Source of the DNA: Mycobacteroides chelonae CCUG 47445
Lineage (GTDB): Bacteria; Actinomycetota; Actinomycetes; Mycobacteriales; Mycobacteriaceae
Assembly (NCBI RefSeq): GCF_001632805.1
Contig: NZ_CP007220.1
Location: 3,100,001-3,164,000 of the forward strand
Reading direction: 5' to 3'
Length of the DNA: 64,000 bases
The notes beneath the pieces are model-generated. The model had not been told where the DNA came from, did not search any database, and was given only the letters and a program-made list of their open reading frames with translations. Shown in pieces: positions 29,722 to 41,623 of this stretch (the stretch's first letter is position 1; every line of letters begins with the position of its first letter). Both the position numbers and the translations under genes were made by a program.

Positions 29722-30345
29722 ATGGCCCAACGGGCAGGCATAGTCCGAGCTGGATTCTGCGTCGCCCTGATGGCGCTGACGCTGGGCGGCCTCGTGGTCT
29801 GGCGTACCGCACCCTCGGAGCACACCGCCAGCGCACCGTTCCAGCTGCGGTTCTCCACGGCACCCATGACCGGCCCCGCGAGCACGGGGGCCGCCACCAC
29901 CACGATCAAATGGCCGGTTGTCCCGGTCACCGATCCGCGTCCCTTTGATCCCTGCTATGAGATCCCCAGCTCGGTCATCGCCGCCGCGGGGCTTGACCAG
30001 ACGCCACCCGCGCCCGAAGAGGGGCTGCGCTGCCGGTACGACTCGCGCAACAACTATCAGTTGGCCGTCGAGGCCGTCGTGTGGCGCACGTATGAGGACT
30101 CACTGCCGGCCGACGGCGTGGAGACAACCATTCAGGGTCACCGCGCGGCCGAGTACAACATCATGAAACCCACAGACTGGAACAACCAGTGGTGGGTGTC
30201 CTGCATGATCACCTTCAAGACCAGCTATGGCGTGGTCCAACAGTCGCTGTACTACGCATCGCAGAAGTACTCCCCCGACGGCCCCGGTTGCCTCGTGGAA
30301 AACCGCCGGGTCGCAAACATTCTCGCGCCCGCCTACAAGTTCTGA
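29722..30345 (+). CDS. DUF3558-like exported protein
   Basis: The 207-residue protein has an N-terminal membrane/signal segment at residues 10-27, a Thr/Ala/Pro-rich linker, and a DUF3558-like domain from about residue 68. That domain shows paired cysteines (FDPCYEIP, LRCRYDSRNNY, WWVSCMITF, GPGCLVEN). It matches the position and type of M. tuberculosis Rv2799. There is no lipobox cysteine, so it is probably membrane-anchored. The KstR-type site upstream suggests induction with sterol catabolism. Confidence 0.85.
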   Translation: MAQRAGIVRAGFCVALMALTLGGLVVWRTAPSEHTASAPFQLRFSTAPMTGPASTGAATTTIKWPVVPVTDPRPFDPCYEIPSSVIAAAGLDQTPPAPEEGLRCRYDSRNNYQLAVEAVVWRTYEDSLPADGVETTIQGHRAAEYNIMKPTDWNNQWWVSCMITFKTSYGVVQQSLYYASQKYSPDGPGCLVENRRVANILAPAYKF

Positions 30346-30356
30346 GATCAGATCGG

Positions 30357-30626
30357 TCAGCCGCGCGCCGCGATGCGTGCCTGTACCTCGGGTCGCCGCA
30401 ACGGGGGCACCGTCTTGGGCGGCTGACGCCGCGCAGGCAGCACGGCGAGCAGCCGCATCGTCGTGGCCGTCACCTCCGCCACCGCATGCTCGAACGCTTC
30501 CCGATTGACATCGGAGGTCTTCTGAATCCCGCTGATCTTGCGGATGTACTGCCGCGCCGCCGCCTCGATCTCCTGGTCGGTCGCGGCAGGTTCCAACCCG
30601 CGTAGTTCGGTGATGTTCCTGCACAT
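30357..30626 (-). CDS. DUF2277 protein
   Basis: The 89-residue protein begins MCRNITELRGLEPAATDQEI, the characteristic DUF2277 start, which fixes the ATG at 30626. The rest (AARQYIRKISGIQK, FEHAVAEVTATTMRLL) is helical. Function is unknown. It is convergent with the DUF3558 gene, with 11 bases between. Confidence 0.88.
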   Translation of the reverse strand: MCRNITELRGLEPAATDQEIEAAARQYIRKISGIQKTSDVNREAFEHAVAEVTATTMRLLAVLPARRQPPKTVPPLRRPEVQARIAARG

Positions 30627-30707
30627 ACCTACGACAGTAGAAAGACAATTCCGATGACGCCATGCCCCACCCACCGGTTAGTTCACATGCGCGTGTATAC
30701 GTAAGTC

Positions 30708-31916
30708 ATGCCAGTGACGTCATCGGAGCCGTCTAGCGCGCTACGCGAACGCATCGCCGCCGCCGCGCACGAGGTTCTCGCCAGCCATCCCCCCGCTTCT
30801 ACCCCTGTTACCGAGCTGCTGGGCGCCGTCTACGACGCGGGCCTGGCCTGGGTTCAGTTCCCGGTCGGCCTGGGCGGCCTCGACGCGCCTCCTGCGCTCC
30901 AGTCCGTCTCCGACACCATCCTGCGCGCGGCGGGCATGCCAGACCCGTTGTTTATCAACGTGATCGGCTACGGCATGGCGGCACCCACGGTGCTCGCACA
31001 CGGGCAACCCGAGCTGACCCAGCAGATTCTGCGTCCGCTGTTCACCGGTGAGGAGCTCTGGTGTCAGCTGTTCAGCGAGCCCGGCGCCGGTTCCGACCTG
31101 GCGGGCCTGGCCACCCGCGCGATACGCGACGGCGACGAATGGGTCATCAACGGCCAGAAGGTGTGGACCTCTGGCGCCCATCAGGCACGCTGGGCGCTGC
31201 TGGTGGCTCGCAGCAATCCCGACGTGCCCAAGCACCGCGGCCTGACCTATTTCGTGGTCGATATGACCGATCCGGGCGTCGAGGTCCGTCCGCTGCGCCA
31301 AATGACCGGCGATGCCGAGTTCAACGAGGTGTACCTCACCGATGTCCGCATCCCGGATGCACATCGGCTGGGCAACGAGGGCGACGGCTGGCGAGTCTCG
31401 ATGACAACGCTGATGAACGAGCGCAGCGCGCTGGGCGGGGCGTTCGACCACGGTCGCGCCGGCGGATCGATCGGCAATGCACTGAATCTGTGGAAGCAAC
31501 GCCCCGACCTACACACCCCCGAGCTGCGGGCCAAGCTGACAAACCTGTTCGTGCGCTCGGAGGGAAACCGCTACGGCACCCAGATGAGAATCGCCGCCCA
31601 GGGCGATGCGCCGATGGGTCCGGAGGGGTCGATCGGCAAGCTGATGGGCGCGGAGCTCAACCAGCAGATCTACGACTTCTGTGTCGAACTGCTAGGCATC
31701 GAGGCGACCCTGTACGCCTCCTACGACATGCGGCGCGTCGTCGAGGAGGACCGCCGTGCCGACACCATGTGGGCCTTCCTGCGGTCCAAGGCCAACACCA
31801 TCGAGGGCGGCACCTCCGACGTGATGCGCAACATCATCGGGGAACGCGTTCTCGGGCTACCGGGCGATATCCGGGTCGACACCGACAAAGCATGGAAAGA
31901 GGTGCCCCGTGGCTGA
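30708..31916 (+). CDS. Acyl-CoA dehydrogenase, catalytic-type subunit
   Basis: The 402-residue protein has the acyl-CoA dehydrogenase fold: FSEPGAGSDLAGL and WVINGQKVWTSGAH bind FAD and substrate, and the C-terminal helix has TIEGGTSDVMRNIIGERVLG. The Glu366 of EGGTS corresponds to the usual catalytic base. It overlaps the next gene by eight bases, and the partner lacks that base, so the two probably form an alpha2beta2 enzyme like the FadE pairs used on CoA-linked steroid side chains. The substrate is unknown. Confidence 0.92.
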   Translation: MPVTSSEPSSALRERIAAAAHEVLASHPPASTPVTELLGAVYDAGLAWVQFPVGLGGLDAPPALQSVSDTILRAAGMPDPLFINVIGYGMAAPTVLAHGQPELTQQILRPLFTGEELWCQLFSEPGAGSDLAGLATRAIRDGDEWVINGQKVWTSGAHQARWALLVARSNPDVPKHRGLTYFVVDMTDPGVEVRPLRQMTGDAEFNEVYLTDVRIPDAHRLGNEGDGWRVSMTTLMNERSALGGAFDHGRAGGSIGNALNLWKQRPDLHTPELRAKLTNLFVRSEGNRYGTQMRIAAQGDAPMGPEGSIGKLMGAELNQQIYDFCVELLGIEATLYASYDMRRVVEEDRRADTMWAFLRSKANTIEGGTSDVMRNIIGERVLGLPGDIRVDTDKAWKEVPRG

Positions 31917-33021
31917 ATTCGAGTTCACCGAAGAGCACGGTGACCTGCGTTCGCTGGTGCGTAGTTGGTGCGAACGGGTCTGGACACCCGAGCACGTACG
32001 CCAGATCGCCGATGCCGGCACCATCGACCTTGACGCCTGGCGCGCCCTCGGATCCGAGCTGGGTGTCGTGGGGCTGAGCCTGCCCGAAGAATATGGCGGC
32101 GGGGGCCTGGGCATAATCGAATTATCCATCGTCGCAGAGGAATTGGGACGAGCGCTCGCTTGCCTACCGTGGATATCGAGCGCAGCGCTGGGCGCCGCCG
32201 CACTGGTGGCCAGTGGCGACGGAGACGCCCTTGCCGAATGGGTACCCGCATTGGCCTCCGGCGACAAGACGATCACGCTGGCCGGGGGGCGCACCCGGCT
32301 GGCCGATGCCGTCACAGTGTCCGCTGAATCCGATGACGACGGATGGAAGCTCACCGGCGATGCCGAGCATGTTCCAGACGGTGCCACCGCTGACGTGATT
32401 CTGGTGCTGGCTGACACCGACTCGGGTCCAACCCTTTTCGCGGTCGATGGGAACGCGCCGAGCGTTGATCGACATGCCCTGGCCACTCTGGATCTGACCC
32501 GACGCCAGGCCAACATCCACTTCGACTCGACTCCCGCCCGGGTGATCGGCGAAGTCGGGAACGGCACCTCGGCCGTATCGCACGCGCTGGACGTCGCCGC
32601 CACTGCGCTGGCGGCTGAACAGGCCGGTATCGCGGCCCACATGCTGGATGTGACAACCGAATACGCCAAGTCCCGAATTCAGTTCGGACGGATCATCGGG
32701 TCGTTCCAGGCCGTCAAGCACCGTCTTGCCGACATGGCAGCAGCGGCCGGGAATGTGCGTGGCGCCGCCTATCATGCGGCATGGTCACATGACGACCCGA
32801 GCCTTGACGACCCTGCGCTGGCCACGAGCATTGCCCAGCAGGTAGCGTCCGCGGGAGCGGTAGAGGTAACCGCCAAGGCCATTCAGAGCCATGGCGGCAT
32901 CGGATTTACCTGGGAACACCCGGCCCACCTGTATTACAAACGGGCCGTCAGCAATTCGGCACTCTTCGGAGGCCGCGCCGTCCACGCCGAACGTATCGCC
33001 AAGGAGGTTATCGACGCATGA
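31909..33021 (+). CDS. Acyl-CoA dehydrogenase, second (non-catalytic?) subunit
   Basis: The 370-residue protein has the N-terminal LPEEYGGGGLGIIEL helix, a divergent middle domain, and the C-terminal RIQFGRIIGSFQAVKHRLADM and SHGGIGFTWEHPAHLYYKRA segments. At the position of the catalytic EGxTS loop it reads YYKRAVSNSALFGG, with no Glu. This suggests a partner subunit that completes the FAD site of the preceding protein. It overlaps echA downstream by four bases (ATGA). Confidence 0.9.
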   Translation: MAEFEFTEEHGDLRSLVRSWCERVWTPEHVRQIADAGTIDLDAWRALGSELGVVGLSLPEEYGGGGLGIIELSIVAEELGRALACLPWISSAALGAAALVASGDGDALAEWVPALASGDKTITLAGGRTRLADAVTVSAESDDDGWKLTGDAEHVPDGATADVILVLADTDSGPTLFAVDGNAPSVDRHALATLDLTRRQANIHFDSTPARVIGEVGNGTSAVSHALDVAATALAAEQAGIAAHMLDVTTEYAKSRIQFGRIIGSFQAVKHRLADMAAAAGNVRGAAYHAAWSHDDPSLDDPALATSIAQQVASAGAVEVTAKAIQSHGGIGFTWEHPAHLYYKRAVSNSALFGGRAVHAERIAKEVIDA

Positions 33022-33776
33022 CCGAACAAATTCTCTTGACGCAGACCGAAAACCGGATCTGCACCATCACGCTCAACCGTCCGCAGGCCCGCAATGCGCT
33101 GAGCAAGGCGCTCGGCGACGAGATCGTCAGGGCCGTCACCGCCGCCGACGCCGACGACAACATCGACGTGATGATCCTGACCGCCGCCGACCCGGTGTTC
33201 TGCGCGGGTGTCGACCTCAAGGAGTTGGGCAGCGGTGATCGGGCCGACACCCTGGATCCGTGGTGGCCGGAGCTGTCCAAGCCCGTCATCGGCGCCATCA
33301 ATGGAGCCGCCGTCACCGGTGGCCTGGAGCTGGCATTGGCGTGCGACATCCTGATCGCGTCCGAAAAGGCTCGTTTCGCCGATACCCATGCGCGCGTTGG
33401 CATCCTGCCCACCTGGGGGCTGACCACGCTGCTGCCACTGTCGGTCGGACGTGGCCTGGCACGGCGTATGAGCCTCACCGGCGACTACCTCTCGGCCGAG
33501 GACGCGTTACGAACGGGCCTGGTCACCGAGGTGGTTGCCCACGAGGAACTGCTGCCGGCGGCCAAGCGGCTCGCCGCGACCATCGCCGGGAACAACCAGC
33601 CCGCGGTACGTGAACTGCTGGCCTCCTACCGGCGCATCGAGGCCGAGCTTGTCGGCAACGGCCTACAGGTGGCCCTGGACGACGCGCATCGGTGGATCGA
33701 GCAGAACTCCATCGCCGAGGGTGTCGAGGAACGTCGCGCCGCGATCATGGCGCGCGGGCGCAGCCAGAACGCCTAG
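33018..33776 (+). CDS. Enoyl-CoA hydratase/isomerase (crotonase family)
   Basis: The 252-residue protein has the crotonase oxyanion-hole segments FCAGVDLKELGSGD and INGAAVTGGLELALACDILIA, followed by FADTHARVGILPTWGLT. It would hydrate the enoyl-CoA made by the dehydrogenase pair upstream, with which it overlaps by four bases. The stop shares CTAG with the convergent acyltransferase gene. Confidence 0.93.
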   Translation: MTEQILLTQTENRICTITLNRPQARNALSKALGDEIVRAVTAADADDNIDVMILTAADPVFCAGVDLKELGSGDRADTLDPWWPELSKPVIGAINGAAVTGGLELALACDILIASEKARFADTHARVGILPTWGLTTLLPLSVGRGLARRMSLTGDYLSAEDALRTGLVTEVVAHEELLPAAKRLAATIAGNNQPAVRELLASYRRIEAELVGNGLQVALDDAHRWIEQNSIAEGVEERRAAIMARGRSQNA

Positions 33777-34378
33777 CGGTCGAAGCGGTACAGCGCAATC
33801 CGGCGGTCCGGCCGAATATCGAACTCACCCATCGCCGTCCACCCGAGGCGGGCGAGCACCTTGAGAATCGACGGATTGTCGACCGCTGGGTCCCCCATCA
33901 TCCGGCGACATGCAGGATCGGCCTGGAACACGGCGAACGGGAGTAGCCGGATCCACTCCGAAATAACGCCCCGACCGAGATGCTCGGTGGCAGCAGTCGC
34001 TATGTGAAAACCCGTGTCGTGCGGATGAACGTCGTAGATCCGGGCAATCTCATCCCGGGCAGATCGGTACATCTCCACATAGCCTGCCTCGACGCCATCT
34101 ACCGAGAGGATGCAAGGCAGCGAGTAATGCCCGGCTAGTCGATATGAGGAATCTTCGCGCCACTGCGCGGCCGACCACGGCTGCTCCCATGTCTTGAGCA
34201 GATGTGGACGAGCAAACCACTCGCTGAGCATGTCCGGGTCGGCACTATCAGGATTCACCGTCCGCAGTCCGTAGCGGGTGCCCTCAAATGAGGGCAGTGG
34301 CGGAGGACCCGCATCGACGACCTCGGCAGCCACATCGGTGATCTCTCGCCCGATTCGATAACCGGTGGGACTGTTCAT
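33773..34378 (-). CDS. MbtK-like lysine N-acyltransferase (siderophore type)
   Basis: The 201-residue protein matches the IucB/AlcB and MbtK acyltransferase family. HLLKTWEQPWSAAQW, the core GYVEMYRSARDEIARIYDVHPHD (split: GYVEMYRSARDEIARIYD), GFHIATAATEHLGRG and a C-terminal DPAVDNPSILKVLARLGW are visible. MbtK adds the lipid chain to the hydroxylysine of mycobactin. No other mbt genes are nearby, but an IdeR-like iron box lies 40 bases upstream, which supports a siderophore role. Confidence 0.88.
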   Translation of the reverse strand: MNSPTGYRIGREITDVAAEVVDAGPPPLPSFEGTRYGLRTVNPDSADPDMLSEWFARPHLLKTWEQPWSAAQWREDSSYRLAGHYSLPCILSVDGVEAGYVEMYRSARDEIARIYDVHPHDTGFHIATAATEHLGRGVISEWIRLLPFAVFQADPACRRMMGDPAVDNPSILKVLARLGWTAMGEFDIRPDRRIALYRFDR

Positions 34379-34418
34379 CGGCGCGAGTGGCTCCGTTCGA
34401 TCGATCCATGGACCTAAC

Positions 34419-34437
34419 TTAGGTAAGGCTACATTCT
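34419..34437. promoter_or_regulatory. IdeR-like iron box
   Basis: TTAGGTAAGGCTACATTCT matches the IdeR consensus TTAGGTTAGGCTAACCTAA at 13 of 19 positions, strongly in the left half and core. The short palindrome CCTAACTTAGG overlaps its left end (34413-34423). The box lies 40 bases before the MbtK-like start. The right half is weak, so binding needs proof. Confidence 0.6.
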
Positions 34438-34468
34438 AGGAGCATCTATCGCGGCGATCTTTCAACCC

Positions 34469-34690
34469 CTACATCAGGTGCGGCGCCTCCTTGTGGACTT
34501 TGTGATCGTGGTGCACCGTGCCGCCGACTACCGCGAATCCGAGCCCTGCGGTGACGAGTAACGCGATGGCCGCGACCATTCCCCAGCCGTGGTGTCCGGA
34601 GGCCAACGCCGCCAGCCCCAGTGCGGTGATCGTGACCGACACCAGCCCGAGGAAGTAGCCGGTCCACACGGCAAATCGATCAAGGTTCAT
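34469..34690 (-). CDS. Small two-span membrane protein
   Basis: The 73-residue protein is read from ATG 34690, with a strong GAGGAGG ribosome binding site. Two membrane segments at about residues 9-28 and 35-56 are followed by a His-rich tail (HHDHKVHKEAPHLM). No family is recognised. A Crp-like site and a GGGTAT -10-like hexamer lie upstream. Confidence 0.7.
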   Translation of the reverse strand: MNLDRFAVWTGYFLGLVSVTITALGLAALASGHHGWGMVAAIALLVTAGLGFAVVGGTVHHDHKVHKEAPHLM

Positions 34691-34733
34691 TTCGAAACAC
34701 CTCCTCATCCAACGTTTCCCAGAATACCCCGCA

Positions 34734-34749
34734 AGTGACCTGGATCACA
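34734..34749. promoter_or_regulatory. Crp-like site
   Basis: AGTGACCTGGATCACA matches TGTGA-N6-TCACA except for the first base. It lies between the divergent genes starting at 34690 (minus) and 34812 (plus), 43 and 62 bases away. Next to it on the minus strand is GGGTAT, a possible -10 for the small membrane protein gene. Confidence 0.55.
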
Positions 34750-34811
34750 TAGATGCGGCCTGGCAAACCCCGGATATCATCGGGTGAGCTACACGATCAG
34801 GGGGAGAGTTC

Positions 34812-35174
34812 ATGTCGTATCCACAGCAGTATCCGACCGCAGCACCCAGGTACTTCCAGGTGCGGCTCACCAAACACACCGGGATGCTGATCATGTTCAG
34901 CACCCGGTCCTACACGATCACCGGCACACTTGAGCAGTGCGAGGCCGCCTACCGCGATGCGCAGACCCATAACCTGGCAGCCGGATGGTGGAGCTTTCTG
35001 TCCATACTCGTCATGAACTGGATCGCGATCTTCGGAAACATGGGGCAGATCAGACAGATTCGACGTTTGGCTGCACAGCCTCCGGTTTACCAGAGCTACC
35101 CACCGTCGGCATATCCACCGCCACCGGCCGGATATCTGCAGCCGCAGTATCCGCAGTACCCACCGACGCAGTGA
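34812..35174 (+). CDS. Hypothetical protein with Pro/Tyr-rich tail
   Basis: The 120-residue protein starts MSYPQQYPTAAPRYFQVRL, has one hydrophobic segment around residues 57-76 (AGWWSFLSILVMNWIAIFG), and ends in a low-complexity tail of P, Y, Q and S. GGGGGAGAG-like purines precede the ATG as a ribosome binding site. Its stop abuts the convergent dinF stop. The function is unknown. Confidence 0.75.
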   Translation: MSYPQQYPTAAPRYFQVRLTKHTGMLIMFSTRSYTITGTLEQCEAAYRDAQTHNLAAGWWSFLSILVMNWIAIFGNMGQIRQIRRLAAQPPVYQSYPPSAYPPPPAGYLQPQYPQYPPTQ

Positions 35175-37954
<2,780 letters not shown>

Positions 37955-37955
37955 G

Positions 37956-40709
37956 TTAGACCCGTTCCTTCTCGCGGAGTTCGTACGCCTCGATGACGTC
38001 GCCTTCCTTGATGTCGTTATAGGTCAGCGTCAGACCGCACTCGTAACCGTCGCGGACCTCGACAACGTCATCCTTCTCGCGCCGCAGCGAAGAGATGGTG
38101 ACCGTCTCGGCAACCACGATGTTGTCGCGCAACAGTCGTGCCTTGGCATTGCGACGAATAATGCCCGAGGTGACCAGGCAACCGGCGATGTTGCCGACCT
38201 TGGAAGACCGGAACATCGCACGAATCTCGGCGCGACCCAGCTCGACCTCTTCGTAGACCGGCTTGAGCATGCCCTTGAGCGCGCTCTCGATCTCGTCGAT
38301 GGCCTGGTAGATCACCGAGTAGTACCGAATGTCGACACCCTCGCGGTTGGCCAGCTCTGTCGCCTTGCCCTCGGCCCGCACATTGAAGCCGATGATGATG
38401 GCATCGGAGGCCGAGGCCAGGTTGACGTTGGTTTCGGTGACACCACCGACACCACGGTCGATGACCCGCAGCTGCACCTCGTCGTCGATCGCGATACCGA
38501 GTAGCGCCTCTTCCAGGGCTTCGACCGTACCTGCGTTGTCGCCCTTCAGGATCAGGTTCAGCTGGCTGGTTTCCTTCAGCGCGGCATCCAGGTCGTCCAG
38601 GCTGATCCGCTTGCGGCTACGAGCAGCCAACGCGTTGCGCTTGCGCGCACTGCGACGGTCGGCGATCTGCCGGGCGATGCGATCTTCGTCGACGACAAGC
38701 AGGTTGTCGCCGGCACCGGGCACCGAGGTGAAGCCGATGACCTGAACCGGACGTGACGGCAGTGCCTCTTCGACGTCTTCGCCATGCTCGTCCACCATGC
38801 GGCGCACACGACCGTATGCGTCTCCGGCGACGATCGAGTCGCCGACCCGCAGGGTGCCGCGCTGGATGAGCACCGTGGCCACCGGACCGCGACCGCGGTC
38901 CAGGTGCGCCTCGATAGCCACACCCTGGGCCTCCATATCGGGGTTGGCCCGCAGGTCCAGCGCCGCGTCGGCGGTCAGCAGGACCGCCTCCAGCAGCGCA
39001 TCGATGTTGGTGCCCTGCTTGGCGGAGATGTCCACGAACATGGTGTCGCCACCGAAGTCCTCGGCCACCAGGTTGTACTCGGTGAGCTGCGCCCGGATCT
39101 TGGCCGGGTCGGCACCTTCCTTGTCGATCTTGTTGACCGCGACCACGATCGGCACGTCGGCCGCCTGGGCGTGGTTGATGGCTTCCACCGTCTGCGGCAT
39201 GACGCCGTCATCGGCAGCGACCACCAGGATCGCGATATCGGTGGCCTTGGCGCCACGGGCACGCATGGCGGTGAACGCCTCGTGACCCGGGGTGTCGATG
39301 AAGGTAACTAGTCGCTCGTTGCCGTCCAGCTGGGTGAGGACCTGGTAGGCACCGATGTGCTGGGTGATGCCACCGGCCTCGCCCTCACGGACGTTGGCCT
39401 GCCGGATGGTGTCGAGCAGGCGGGTCTTGCCGTGGTCGACGTGACCCATGACGGTGACGACCGGCGGGCGGACCTCGAGGTCCTCTTCGCCGCCCTCGTC
39501 CTCGCCGTAGGTGAGGTCGAAGGACTGCAGCAGTTCACGGTCCTCGTCCTCGGGGCTGACGACCTGAACGTTGTAGTTCATCTCGCTGCCCAGCAGCTCG
39601 AGGGTCTCGTCACCCACAGATTGGGTGGCGGTCACCATCTCGCCGAGGTTGAACAGCGCCTGCACCAGCGAGGCCGGGTTGGCATCGATCTTCTCCGCGA
39701 AGTCGCTCAGCGAAGCACCGCGAGCGAGCCGGATGACCTCGCCGTTGCCATGGGGCAACCGCACACCACCGACGACCGGCGCCTGCATGTTCTCGTACTC
39801 GGCGCGTTTTGCCCGCTTCGACTTGCGACCGCGCTTCGGGGCACCGCCGGGACGGCCGAACGCACCAGCCGCGCCACCGCGCTGACCAGGACGGCCACCT
39901 CCGCCGCCACCACCGGGGCGACCGCGGAAACCGCCGGCACCGGCGCCGGGAGGACCACCAGCGGGAGCGCCGCCACCGGCACCGCCGCCGCGGTAGTTAC
40001 CGCCGCCGCCACCACCGGGACCGCCCGGACGTCCGCCACCGGGACCACCGGGACGTCCGCCACCGGGACGGGGACCACCGCCGGGACGCGGCGGACGCGG
40101 ACCCATGGATCCGGGCGACGGTCGCGGTGGCATGTTGCTCGGGGAAGCTCCCCCGGGGCGAGGAGCTCCGGGACGCGGCGCTTGCGGCCGCGGCACAGCC
40201 GGACGTTCGACCGGTTGTGCCGAAGAGAACGGGTTGTTGCCGACGCGCGGTACTCGAGGAGCACCGGGCTTGGGGCCGGGCGTGGCGCCCGGCCGGGGTG
40301 CCGGCGCGGCAGGTGCGGGAGCGGCTGCTTCCGCAGCGGGTGCCGGCGCGGCGCTCGGCTTGGGAGCCGCGGGCGCAGCGGGTGCGGGTGCGGGCACCGG
40401 TGCGGCCGGAGGCTCCGGCGCTGGGGGCGCCTCGACAACCGGCTCAGCGACCTTCTTCGGGGCCGGCTTGGGGGCTCCGGGCTTGGGACCGGCCTTCTTC
40501 GGTGCCGCCGCCTCGGCAGGCGCACCATTGGACGCGGCGGGCTTATCGCCGCCGCCGAATGCCTCACGAAGTCGCCGCGCGACGGGGGCTTCCACCGTCG
40601 AGGACGCGGACTTCACAAATTCGCCCTGATCGCTCAGTCGGGCGAGAACTTCTTTACTGGTCACACCGAGTTCTTTAGCTAACTCGTGTACCCGGGCCTT
40701 GCCTGCCAC
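37956..40709 (-). CDS. infB: Translation initiation factor IF-2
   Basis: The protein has 917 residues. An N-terminal IF2N segment ([19 protein letters not shown]) is followed by a long Ala/Pro- then Gly/Arg-rich low-complexity stretch (about residues 50-300). The GTPase domain has GHVDHGKT (G1), DTPGHEAF (G3) and NKID (G4), and the C-terminal domains bind fMet-tRNA. The low-complexity DNA opens long false frames on the other strand. GTG 40709 is the start. Confidence 0.97.
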   Translation of the reverse strand: MAGKARVHELAKELGVTSKEVLARLSDQGEFVKSASSTVEAPVARRLREAFGGGDKPAASNGAPAEAAAPKKAGPKPGAPKPAPKKVAEPVVEAPPAPEPPAAPVPAPAPAAPAAPKPSAAPAPAAEAAAPAPAAPAPRPGATPGPKPGAPRVPRVGNNPFSSAQPVERPAVPRPQAPRPGAPRPGGASPSNMPPRPSPGSMGPRPPRPGGGPRPGGGRPGGPGGGRPGGPGGGGGGNYRGGGAGGGAPAGGPPGAGAGGFRGRPGGGGGGGRPGQRGGAAGAFGRPGGAPKRGRKSKRAKRAEYENMQAPVVGGVRLPHGNGEVIRLARGASLSDFAEKIDANPASLVQALFNLGEMVTATQSVGDETLELLGSEMNYNVQVVSPEDEDRELLQSFDLTYGEDEGGEEDLEVRPPVVTVMGHVDHGKTRLLDTIRQANVREGEAGGITQHIGAYQVLTQLDGNERLVTFIDTPGHEAFTAMRARGAKATDIAILVVAADDGVMPQTVEAINHAQAADVPIVVAVNKIDKEGADPAKIRAQLTEYNLVAEDFGGDTMFVDISAKQGTNIDALLEAVLLTADAALDLRANPDMEAQGVAIEAHLDRGRGPVATVLIQRGTLRVGDSIVAGDAYGRVRRMVDEHGEDVEEALPSRPVQVIGFTSVPGAGDNLLVVDEDRIARQIADRRSARKRNALAARSRKRISLDDLDAALKETSQLNLILKGDNAGTVEALEEALLGIAIDDEVQLRVIDRGVGGVTETNVNLASASDAIIIGFNVRAEGKATELANREGVDIRYYSVIYQAIDEIESALKGMLKPVYEEVELGRAEIRAMFRSSKVGNIAGCLVTSGIIRRNAKARLLRDNIVVAETVTISSLRREKDDVVEVRDGYECGLTLTYNDIKEGDVIEAYELREKERV

Positions 40710-40797
40710 TGCTCTCCTGTCTGCGAGGCAGCGGCTTCAGGCGCCGTGCCTCGTGTTAGCTGTGATGGACGATCATCATCGACGCTTCACGGTGTGC

Positions 40798-41115
40798 TCA
40801 TTGTTTGTCGTTGCCAATCTCTTGGTATTGCTCAACATGTTCGAAGACCACGGAGGTATCCGGGGTTCCGCCGATCCGCAGCGCTCGAGCGAAAGCACGC
40901 CGTTTCACCGCCAGGTGATAACACTGCGCCGACCTGTGCAACCACGCACCTCGGCCGGGCAGCCTGCGGCGGGTATCGACAACAACATGCCGATCATCCG
41001 CAGCAACCACACGAAGCAGATCTGCAGCCAACTCTCGTCCCCGACAGCCGACGCATGTCCGTACCGGTTTACCGGTCGGGGCATGTGCGAACGCCGAAGT
41101 CTCGCGCTGGATCAC
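40798..41115 (-). CDS. YlxR-family RNA-binding protein
   Basis: The 105-residue protein has the YlxR/DUF448 signature RTCVGCRGRE near residue 19 and GRGAWLHRSAQCYHLAVKRRAF (split: GRGAWLHRSAQCYHLAV). It usually sits between nusA and infB. Here it does too, but with a three-gene insertion on the nusA side. GTG 41115 is the start. Confidence 0.9.
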   Translation of the reverse strand: MIQRETSAFAHAPTGKPVRTCVGCRGRELAADLLRVVAADDRHVVVDTRRRLPGRGAWLHRSAQCYHLAVKRRAFARALRIGGTPDTSVVFEHVEQYQEIGNDKQ

Positions 41116-41188
41116 GGCTTAGTCTACCGTCCGCGACACCTTATTTATGAATCGGGCCACAGCCTCGAATGACACGGCTGTATTCCGG

Positions 41189-41623
41189 TCACCGAGCCCC
41201 CGCCACGACGAGCACCACGACACCGATCAACGCAAGTGTCTTGATGCACTCGACCGCGACATACGCCAGGTGCAGGCGGCTGCGCCCGGCGTACTCGACT
41301 CCGTCGCGAATCGCATTGGTTCGTCTCATCATGGCCGGCCGCACAACCACCAGCTGAACCGCCAGACAGGCACATGTGGCAAGAACCGCGGCGATGGTGG
41401 CCGCAGAGAGATCACCGGCCACCACCAGTAACACCAGGGCCGAGGCCACCACACCCTCCACCGCGTTCAGCGCACCGAACACCAGACGGCCTATCCCAAG
41501 CCCTATCTGAACGGTGACGCCCGGCGCCCTGAATTTCAGTGGCGCCTCGATGAACGAGATCGCCACCACCAAGCCCAACCAGAATGCGGCCAGTGCTGCC
41601 ACCACGACGTCGATGCGTGTCAT
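41189..41623 (-). CDS. Four-span membrane protein coupled to hmp
   Basis: The protein has 144 residues with predicted membrane segments at about 5-25, 42-66, 74-96 and 119-141. Charged residues fall inside or at the edge of the spans: Glu26 and Lys30 in SFIEAPLKFRAPG, Glu56 in LNAVEG, and His117 and Glu124 in HLAYVAVECIK. I recognise no family. Its ATG overlaps the hmp stop (ATGA), so it is co-translated with the flavohaemoglobin, which suggests a role in NO or oxidative stress at the membrane. Confidence 0.85.
   Translation of the reverse strand: MTRIDVVVAALAAFWLGLVVAISFIEAPLKFRAPGVTVQIGLGIGRLVFGALNAVEGVVASALVLLVVAGDLSAATIAAVLATCACLAVQLVVVRPAMMRRTNAIRDGVEYAGRSRLHLAYVAVECIKTLALIGVVVLVVAGAR

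Noticed and set aside
34700..34760. SigF promoter for the small membrane protein
   Set aside because: A GGGTAT -10-like hexamer is present, but no GTTT lies at the required 15-17 bases upstream.
39357..40682. Long plus-strand open frame of 441 codons opposite infB
   Set aside because: It is low-complexity Thr/Arg/Gly sequence produced by the repetitive Gly/Pro/Ala region of infB on the other strand. It shows no domain and no promoter context.
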